Origin: Bacillota bacterium
GTDB taxonomy: Bacteria; Bacillota; Clostridia; Lachnospirales; Lachnospiraceae
NCBI GenBank assembly: GCA_017861355.1
Contig: JAGFXQ010000243.1
Coordinates: forward strand, 1-5,573
Length of the DNA stretch: 5,573 nt
Direction of reading: 5' to 3'
The notes under the pieces were generated by a model. That model was not told the DNA's origin, did not search any database, and worked only from the letters and a program-made list of their open reading frames with translations. A program made the position numbers and the translations under genes. This document shows, in pieces, positions 1 to 4,933 of this stretch (the stretch's first letter is position 1; every line of letters starts with the position of its first letter).

Positions 1-1
1 A

Positions 2-142
2 TATATGAAAATATCAGAATTTGTAGACTATATAAAGCAATCTTACATGATACGACAAAATGATATTTTGAGAGGCCAAAGGATGATAAAAAAAGAAAGT
101 GATATATATCTTATATATCAGATTGAAACTTCTCATACATAA
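2..142 (+). CDS. Possible 3' end of a convergent plus-strand gene (or a 45-residue small ORF)
   Basis: An open frame enters from the left edge and runs to a TAA at 140-142. Its first ATG is at 5-7, giving at most 45 residues from that codon (begins MKISEFVDYIKQ, ends IETSHT). The composition is plausible for a soluble, charged, helical protein tail, but no family is recognised. If real, it would converge on rpsU, with the inverted repeats at 181-280 lying between the two genes. Against it: the stretch is short, very AT-rich, contains a perfect AT hairpin (100-120), and a competing minus-strand frame overlaps its end. No upstream ribosome binding site can be assessed because the sequence starts here. 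It could simply be noncoding DNA. Confidence 0.25.
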   Translation, partial: YMKISEFVDYIKQSYMIRQNDILRGQRMIKKESDIYLIYQIETSHT

Positions 143-180
143 GATATTTCGCTTTCTGTAAATCTTGATCATAAACCTCT

Positions 181-214
181 ACAAATGAAAATCAAAAATC
201 AGATTTTCATTTGT
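181..214. repeat. Perfect 13-bp inverted repeat, AT-rich
   Basis: The arms ACAAATGAAAATC (181-193) and GATTTTCATTTGT (202-214) are exact reverse complements with an 8-nt loop (194-201). There is no T-run directly after it on either strand, so it is not a classical terminator. It lies beyond the rpsU terminator and next to a second inverted repeat (219-245). It could be a 3' mRNA-stabilising hairpin, part of a small dispersed element, or a convergent-gene boundary structure. Confidence 0.7.
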
Positions 215-218
215 CATC

Positions 219-245
219 GCAAAATTGTGCTTCGCTTAATTTTGC
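219..245. repeat. Perfect 8-bp inverted repeat with 11-nt loop
   Basis: GCAAAATT (219-226) and AATTTTGC (238-245) are exact reverse complements around the loop GTGCTTCGCTT. The repeat sits between the 13-bp inverted repeat at 181-214 and the rpsU terminator at 256-280, giving three hairpins in tandem within 100 bp. Function unknown. Confidence 0.6.
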
Positions 246-247
246 TT

Positions 248-280
248 AATAAAAAACTTCCAGTAGAAGCTACTGGAAGT
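248..280 (-). terminator. Intrinsic terminator of rpsU
   Basis: On the minus strand an 11-bp perfect stem (ACTTCCAGTAG, 280-270; CTACTGGAAGT, 266-256) closes a 3-nt loop and is followed at once by TTTTTATT (255-248). The hairpin begins 11 nt after the rpsU stop codon. Stem, small loop and T-run match a rho-independent terminator. On the plus strand the hairpin is followed only by CTCTTTAATAA, so any bidirectional activity would be weak. Confidence 0.92.
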
Positions 281-291
281 CTCTTTAATAA

Positions 292-465
292 TTAATATTT
301 GCGTTTTCTAGCTGCTTCAGACTTTTTCTTACGTCTTACGCTGGGCTTCTCATAATGCTCCCTCTTACGGATCTCCTGTTGGATACCAGCTTTCGCGCAG
401 TTTCTTTTGAATCTGCGGAGAGCACTATCTAATGTTTCATTGTCTTTTACAATTACATTTGACAT
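292..465 (-). CDS. rpsU: 30S ribosomal protein S21
   Basis: This 57-residue basic protein is S21 of the small ribosomal subunit, which sits near the 3' end of 16S rRNA and is linked to translation initiation. The sequence shows the S21 pattern: an N-terminal MSNVIVKDNETLDSALRRFK, the RNCAKAGI segment, then EIRKREHYEKPSVRRKKKSEAARKRKY, with a very basic C-terminus. The length equals the usual Firmicutes S21. The frame stays open upstream to an ATG at 537, but those 24 extra residues do not look like S21 and lie in the promoter-proximal leader. The ATG at 465 is preceded by GGAGG (484-480, 14 nt away) and AGGTG (477-473, 7 nt away), which supports this start. The gene has its own promoter (545-572) and terminator (248-280), so it appears monocistronic. 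Confidence 0.97.
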   Translation of the reverse strand: MSNVIVKDNETLDSALRRFKRNCAKAGIQQEIRKREHYEKPSVRRKKKSEAARKRKY

Positions 466-487
466 ATTCTCACACCTAACCTCCCTC

Positions 488-514
488 CAGTTGTGTATTG
501 TGCGTAGACAACTG
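488..514 (-). promoter_or_regulatory. Hairpin in the rpsU leader next to the Shine-Dalgarno
   Basis: In the predicted rpsU 5' UTR the minus strand carries CAGTTGT (514-508) and ACAACTG (494-488), a perfect 7-bp inverted repeat with a 13-nt loop. The 3' arm directly abuts the purine-rich GAGGGAGG ribosome binding region. It could influence S21 translation, for example by autogenous binding, but this rests on position alone. It matches no S21 leader motif I can name with certainty. Confidence 0.4.
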
Positions 515-544
515 TTTGGGTATTTTTTGAATAGCACTAAAATG

Positions 545-572
545 ATTATAGCATATTTTTCAATTTCGTCAA
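545..572 (-). promoter_or_regulatory. Sigma-A promoter of rpsU (extended -10)
   Basis: The minus strand shows TTGACG (572-567), a 16-bp spacer and a perfect TATAAT (550-545). The -10 box is preceded by TGC, so it is also an extended -10 (TGnTATAAT). The predicted transcription start is near 538, leaving a leader of about 72 nt before the rpsU ATG. A nearly consensus promoter fits a highly expressed ribosomal protein gene and suggests rpsU does not depend on alaS readthrough. Confidence 0.85.
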
Positions 573-826
573 CCTATTTTTGTATTAATATGCTCTTTCT
601 ATAAATTTTGTTCACCAATAATATATATTTAAAGTTTCAAAAATGCCGAAGGTACTTCATAAACATTATATCTTGACAGGCAAGCTTGCATGCAATAACA
701 AGATATTACATTTTGAAGTGTGCACAGCATATTTTAAACCTTATATGTTATTATTATATCCCAACTAAATTCATTTGAGCACAAGAAAAAAACAATAATA
801 AATGGTAAACTTTTTTAAAATGAATG
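573..826. other. Gap between alaS and the rpsU promoter, with inverted repeats and no gene
   Basis: No convincing coding frame is seen. There is no GC-rich hairpin plus T-run just after alaS; only an A-run/T-run pair (784-816) that could form a weak A-U stem. Two perfect minus-strand TATAAT boxes occur (758-753 and 670-665), but neither has a good -35 at 16-18 bp. The middle (636-717) holds nested inverted repeats, listed separately. Whether alaS transcripts end here is unclear. Confidence 0.6.
636..717. repeat. Nested inverted repeats between alaS and rpsU
   Basis: An inner perfect 8-bp repeat pairs ATATCTTG (668-675) with CAAGATAT (699-706). An outer repeat pairs TTCAAAAATG (636-645) with CATTTTGAA (709-717), with one bulged base. 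Between the inner arms sit two overlapping perfect 10-bp palindromes, GCAAGCTTGC (680-689) and TTGCATGCAA (686-695). Neither side has a T-run typical of a terminator. Possible roles are an alaS 3' UTR structure, a protein-binding palindrome, or part of a small RNA. Confidence 0.5.
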
Positions 827-3469
827 CTACTTTATCTGGTTACCCAAAACATCCTGCGACTTTGTTATTACTGAATCAATACCTGCAGCACTCTTACCGC
901 CTGCCTGTGCCATGTTCGGTCTTCCACCGCCACCGCCACCAACCAGTGCAGCAAGCTCTTTGATCATATTGCCTGCATGAGCGCCTTTTGCCATAGCACC
1001 ATCAGTAGCCATTGCAAGAAGATTTACCTTATCCGGAGCCATAGCAGAAGCCATGAGGATCACACCTTCTCCTAACTTCTCCTTTAACTGGTCGCCAAGA
1101 TTACGGAGCTCATTCATATCAACGTCTGCAAGCTTCACTGCCAAGAGCTTCACTCCCTTTACTTCCACCACCTGGTTCATAACATCACCTAAGGAGTTAT
1201 TCGCAAGCTTACTCTTCAGCTTCTCATTTTCTGATTTTAGTGCTTTCATTTCTTCCAGATAATTTTCGATTTTATTAGTCAGCTGGGAAGGCTCTGTCTT
1301 TGCAACTTTCGCTGCTGCGTTCAGTTCATTCTCCAGTTCATTGTAATATGCAAATACACCATTTCCGGTTAAGGCTTCGATTCTTCTGACGCCGGCTGCA
1401 ATACCGGTCTCAGTTAAGATCTTAAATACGGTAATCACGCCGGTATTCGCTACATGTGTACCACCGCAAAGCTCTTTGCTGTAATCACCCATGGATACGA
1501 CGCGAACATCACTGGCATATTTCTCGCCAAATAATGCCATTGCGCCTCCCTTTTTCGCTTCCTCGATATTCATTACCTTTGTATTAACAGGAAGTGCATT
1601 GGTAATCTGTTCATTTACCATAGTCTCCACCTGCTTCAGTTCCTCTGCAGATAATGCGGAGAAATGAGTAAAGTCAAAACGGAGACGGTCTTCGCTTACC
1701 ATGGAACCAGCCTGCTCAACATGAGTGCCAAGAACTGTACGAAGAGCCTTCTGTAATAAATGAGTTGCGCTGTGATTCTTTGCAGTTGCTACTCTGTGTG
1801 CGGTATCTACCTGTAAAGATACTTGATCCTTTACCTTAAGGATTCCCATTGTTACTGTTCCGACATGACCGATCTTTCCACCCTGTAACTTTATGGTGTC
1901 TTCTACTTCAAATTCAGCATCCTTGGTTACAATCAAGCCGGTATCTGCTGTCTGACCGCCGCTGGTTGCATAAAAAGGTGTCTCATTCACAATAATCGTA
2001 CCCTTCTGACCTGCTATCAATTCGTCAGTCAGTTCGGTCTCTGTGGTCAATACGGTAATCTCGGAGGTATAGGTCAGATGATCGTAGCCGACAAAGACAG
2101 AAGTAATTCCGGCGCCAATCTGCTGATATACGGTTTCTTCCGCACCCATATAGTTTGTTGTACCACGGGCATTTCTTGCGGTAACTCTCTGAACCTCCAT
2201 TGCTGCCTTAAAGCCCTGCTCATCTACCTCAAATCCCTTTTCCTCAAGGATTTCCTTGGTTAAATCGATCGGGAAGCCATAGGTATCGTACAATTTGAAA
2301 GCATCATCACCGTTCAGAACCTTCTTATTGTTCTTCTCCAGATCCTTCTCCATATCGGCAAGAATGCTGAGGCCCTGATCTATCGTCTTATTAAATTTAT
2401 CTTCTTCAATAGTAAGAAGCTTTAGGATATACTCCTTCTTCTCCTCTAATTCCGGATAACCATCCTTATGTCCTTCGATTACAACCTTGGCAAGTTTAGC
2501 CATGAAGTTGCCTTCAATTCCAAGCAGTCTTCCATGGCGTGCAGCACCACGAAGCAATCTGCGGAATACATAGCCTCTGCCTTCATTGGAAGGAATAACA
2601 CCGTCAGAAGCCATAAAGGTGGTGGAACGTACATGATCTGTGATCTTACGGATGGAGACATCCTTCTTAGAATCCACCTGATACTGTGCATGAGCAAGCT
2701 CACACACCTTATCACGAATTGCTTTCATGGTATCAACATCAAAGATGGAGCTGACATCTTGTACAACAGCAGCAAGTCTTTCCAGTCCCATACCGGTATC
2801 AATATTCTTATTCTCAAGCTCGGTATAATTTCCGTTACCGTCGCCGTTAAACTGGGTAAATACATTATTCCAAACTTCAATATAACGATCACATTCACAA
2901 CCGACAGTACAACCCGGCTCACCACAGCCATATTTCTCTCCGCGATCATAGTAGATCTCGGAACAAGGGCCACAGGGACCTGCTCCATGCTCCCAGAAGT
3001 TATCCTTCTTACCAAAACGGAAGATTCTCTCCGGTGCAATACCGATCTCCTTCTCCCAGATCTCGAATGCTTCATCATCCTTCTCATATACGGAAGGGTA
3101 CAGACGATCCTTCTCTAATCCTACAACATCGGTTAAGAATTCCCAGGACCATGCAATTGCTTCATGTTTAAAGTAATCTCCAAAGGAGAAGTTACCAAGC
3201 ATCTCAAAAAAAGTACCATGTCTTGCAGTCTTACCTACATTCTCAATATCACCGGTACGAATACACTTCTGACAGGTAGCAATACGGTTTCTCGGTGGGA
3301 TCTCCTGCCCAGTGAAGTAAGGCTTTAAAGGTGCCATACCCGAATTGATTAACAATAAGCTATTATCATTATGAGGAACCAAAGGAAAGCTGTTCAAAAC
3401 CAGATGTCCCTTGCTTTCAAAAAATTCCAAAAACATTCTTCTAAGATCATTTACTCCATATGTTTGCAC
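827..3469 (-). CDS. alaS: Alanyl-tRNA synthetase
   Basis: This cytoplasmic class II enzyme charges tRNA-Ala with alanine and clears mischarged Ser/Gly-tRNA-Ala. At 880 residues it is full length. The catalytic core (about 1-250) has motif 1 (~28-52), motif 2 (~62-101, RIATCQKCIRTGDIENVGK then GTFFEMLGNFSFGDYF) and motif 3 (NIDTGMGLERLAAV, 222-235). The tRNA-recognition helical region follows to about 460. The editing domain shows the zinc ligands H566, H570 (NHSATHLL), C668 and H672 (LCGGTHV); Q586 and C668 match E. coli Q584 and C666. A Lys/Glu-rich coiled-coil (about 735-757) leads to the C-Ala domain with its Gly-rich GGGGGGRP (844-851). A cysteine cluster (C182, C187, C191, C193) lies in the core and may bind metal. 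The start is GTG (3469-3467), fixed by AGGAGG (3483-3478) 8 nt upstream. It lies 28 bp after hisIE, so the two are probably co-transcribed. No T-box leader is present. Confidence 0.98.
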   Translation of the reverse strand: MQTYGVNDLRRMFLEFFESKGHLVLNSFPLVPHNDNSLLLINSGMAPLKPYFTGQEIPPRNRIATCQKCIRTGDIENVGKTARHGTFFEMLGNFSFGDYFKHEAIAWSWEFLTDVVGLEKDRLYPSVYEKDDEAFEIWEKEIGIAPERIFRFGKKDNFWEHGAGPCGPCSEIYYDRGEKYGCGEPGCTVGCECDRYIEVWNNVFTQFNGDGNGNYTELENKNIDTGMGLERLAAVVQDVSSIFDVDTMKAIRDKVCELAHAQYQVDSKKDVSIRKITDHVRSTTFMASDGVIPSNEGRGYVFRRLLRGAARHGRLLGIEGNFMAKLAKVVIEGHKDGYPELEEKKEYILKLLTIEEDKFNKTIDQGLSILADMEKDLEKNNKKVLNGDDAFKLYDTYGFPIDLTKEILEEKGFEVDEQGFKAAMEVQRVTARNARGTTNYMGAEETVYQQIGAGITSVFVGYDHLTYTSEITVLTTETELTDELIAGQKGTIIVNETPFYATSGGQTADTGLIVTKDAEFEVEDTIKLQGGKIGHVGTVTMGILKVKDQVSLQVDTAHRVATAKNHSATHLLQKALRTVLGTHVEQAGSMVSEDRLRFDFTHFSALSAEELKQVETMVNEQITNALPVNTKVMNIEEAKKGGAMALFGEKYASDVRVVSMGDYSKELCGGTHVANTGVITVFKILTETGIAAGVRRIEALTGNGVFAYYNELENELNAAAKVAKTEPSQLTNKIENYLEEMKALKSENEKLKSKLANNSLGDVMNQVVEVKGVKLLAVKLADVDMNELRNLGDQLKEKLGEGVILMASAMAPDKVNLLAMATDGAMAKGAHAGNMIKELAALVGGGGGGRPNMAQAGGKSAAGIDSVITKSQDVLGNQIK

Positions 3470-3477
3470 GTTAATTG

Positions 3478-3483
3478 CCTCCT
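3478..3483 (-). promoter_or_regulatory. Ribosome binding site that fixes the GTG start of alaS
   Basis: A perfect AGGAGG on the minus strand lies 8 nt before the GTG at 3469-3467. No in-frame ATG is found with comparable spacing, and the protein begins with the normal AlaRS N-terminus (QTYGVNDLRRMFLEFF), so GTG is the real initiator. Confidence 0.85.
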
Positions 3484-3497
3484 ATATTTATAATCCT

Positions 3498-4766
3498 TTA
3501 TTTTCTATGAGCCAGTTCTGTTGTAATATCATCCCAATCTAGATTACATTCCGCCATCAATACCATCAAGTGATACAGATAATCCGCAATTTCGTAGCGA
3601 AGCTCCTCTGCACCGGGGTTCTTGGCGGCGATGATAATCTCCGCGGCTTCTTCTCCGCATTTTTTGAGAATCTTATCAATTCCCTTATCAAACAGATAGT
3701 TGGTGTAGGAACCCTCCTTCGGATTTCTTCTACGGTCAAGAATCACACCATAGACATCCTTAAATACATGGAAAGGATCAATATCCTTATATTCCTTCTT
3801 CACTAACTCATTAAAGAAACAGCTCTTACTGCCGGTATGACAGGCTGGACCAATCTGAAGTACCTTGGCCAGTATTGTATCATTATCACAGTCCAGCGAA
3901 AGCGCCTTCACATATTGATAGTGGCCTGAAGTCTCTCCTTTGAGCCACAGCTCCTGACGACTTCTGGAATAATATGTCATTCGTCCAGTCACAACAGTCT
4001 TATTATATGCTTCCTCATTCATATAAGCAAGCATTAATACCTCGTTCGAACGGTAATCCTGTACTACTACGGGAATAAGGCCATTCGCATCCAACTTGAA
4101 TTCAGAAAACGCCAGCTTACTTTCAAAGGTATTCACTACTACCGATTCTGCCTTTAAAGCATGCTTCGCTTTCATGATATCTTTATTTTCAAAGAAATTC
4201 GTAGAAACACCGACTACGTTACTTATTTTCAACAAACTGCTAATATCATTACGAATCAGACTGTCACGAATAATTATCGGAAGCGGTGATGCTTCGATCT
4301 TCTCAATTGAATTTGCAGACAGTGCAACGTGCTTCAACAGTACCTTACCAACTTTATAATCAGCAAGTATATGACACAGATCCTCGCTGTCCGAATCCAT
4401 ACAATCAAGCATATCCAGCTCCACCATGATTTTATCTGAGCCAAAACGCTCGGATGCTTCTTTGAGAAGCTCTTTGTTGTTTAATAATGCATACTTCGTC
4501 TGAATTGCATCCGCTCCGGTATAGATTGCCTTTTTAATATCTTCCAGCCGTTCCACATAACATCCAATGATGAAAGGAATGTCAATTTGCTTCGATAATT
4601 CCTTCGCGAGAGACAGAAATTCTTCCCTGGATTTCTCGTCCTTGGAGTAGTTGTAGATCAATAGCTCATCTGCTCCCCCATAAGAATATTCCTCGGCAAG
4701 CTTTAAGACATGACCGGGGATCTCATTTTCCGCATTAATATAGGGGATGATTTTTTTATAAGACAT
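3498..4766 (-). CDS. hisIE: HisIE (PR-AMP cyclohydrolase / PR-ATP pyrophosphohydrolase) with an N-terminal degenerate HisF-like barrel
   Basis: This protein catalyses steps 2 and 3 of histidine synthesis: HisE hydrolyses PR-ATP to PR-AMP and HisI opens the PR-AMP ring to ProFAR. HisI (about 222-320) is intact, with LAYMNEEA, YYSRSR, LWLKGETSGH, the acidic/Cys motif DCDND (292-296) and the zinc motif ACHTGSKSCF (308-317). HisE (about 333-422) has SYTNYLF, KKCGEEAAEIIIAAKN and the ExxD of YEIADYLYHL, as in MazG-like pyrophosphohydrolases. Residues 1-208 are extra compared with ordinary HisIE (about 200 residues). They follow HisF along their length: KKIIPYIN at the start, YGGADELLIY, IDIPFIIGCYVERLEDI, TGADAIQ, ERFGSDKIMVELD and PLPIIIRDSL. 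Asn11 stands where HisF has catalytic Asp11, GCY (68-70) replaces the GGG phosphate loop, and RDSLI (168-171 region) replaces SGGAG; D118 seems to match HisF Asp130. The barrel therefore looks inactive. The ATG is set by AGGAGGT (4782-4776), 9 nt upstream. Function of the barrel is unknown. Confidence 0.95.
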   Translation of the reverse strand: MSYKKIIPYINAENEIPGHVLKLAEEYSYGGADELLIYNYSKDEKSREEFLSLAKELSKQIDIPFIIGCYVERLEDIKKAIYTGADAIQTKYALLNNKELLKEASERFGSDKIMVELDMLDCMDSDSEDLCHILADYKVGKVLLKHVALSANSIEKIEASPLPIIIRDSLIRNDISSLLKISNVVGVSTNFFENKDIMKAKHALKAESVVVNTFESKLAFSEFKLDANGLIPVVVQDYRSNEVLMLAYMNEEAYNKTVVTGRMTYYSRSRQELWLKGETSGHYQYVKALSLDCDNDTILAKVLQIGPACHTGSKSCFFNELVKKEYKDIDPFHVFKDVYGVILDRRRNPKEGSYTNYLFDKGIDKILKKCGEEAAEIIIAAKNPGAEELRYEIADYLYHLMVLMAECNLDWDDITTELAHRK

Positions 4767-4775
4767 TAAATATAT

Positions 4776-4782
4776 ACCTCCT
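4776..4782 (-). promoter_or_regulatory. Ribosome binding site for the fused hisIE
   Basis: A perfect AGGAGGT on the minus strand sits 9 nt before the ATG at 4766. This matters because it places translation initiation ahead of the HisF-like domain, so the barrel is made as part of the HisIE polypeptide and is not an untranslated remnant. Confidence 0.85.
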
Positions 4783-4818
4783 GGAGAATTCCTAGTTTTT
4801 ATTGTCTATTAATTCATG

Positions 4819-4847
4819 ATTATATATAAATTTTAAGCTTAATTCAA
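4819..4847 (-). promoter_or_regulatory. Sigma-A promoter upstream of hisIE-alaS
   Basis: The minus strand has TTGAAT (4847-4842), a 17-bp spacer and a perfect TATAAT (4824-4819). The predicted start is near 4812, giving a leader of about 45 nt before the hisIE ATG. It lies in the 167-bp gap after hisA, where no convincing terminator is seen. hisIE and alaS may therefore be transcribed both from this promoter and by readthrough from the upstream his genes. Confidence 0.7.
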
Positions 4848-4933
4848 CATAATTCTGATTATTTACCAATTTTCCATATCGAATAGTTCAATCCGTAATT
4901 CGGAGCTGCTTGTCCAGAGCTATTTACCCCGAG

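Noticed and set aside
466..537. 24-codon N-terminal extension of rpsU from the ATG at 537
   Set aside because: The added residues do not resemble S21, the ATG nearly coincides with the predicted transcription start, and the SD sequences point to the ATG at 465.
407..604. 65-codon plus-strand frame across rpsU and its promoter
   Set aside because: It is antisense to rpsU and covers its promoter and leader; no SD or family signature.
673..701. Plus-strand promoter beginning TTGACA at 673-678
   Set aside because: At 17 bp the -10 position reads TAACAA, and no plus-strand gene follows; the hexamer is part of the inverted-repeat arm.
2479..3087. Two minus-strand frames (78 and 120 codons) overlapping alaS in another frame
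   Set aside because: They are out-of-frame readings of the intact alaS; the alaS frame holds all family motifs without a frameshift.
2468..3118. 216-codon open frame on the plus strand
   Set aside because: It lies wholly antisense to the conserved catalytic part of alaS, has no recognisable domain or upstream ribosome binding site, and is explained by codon bias of the real gene.
3470..3497. T-box leader for alaS
   Set aside because: The gap is only 28 bp, and no TGGNACCGCG-type T-box sequence was seen on the minus strand here or upstream of hisIE.
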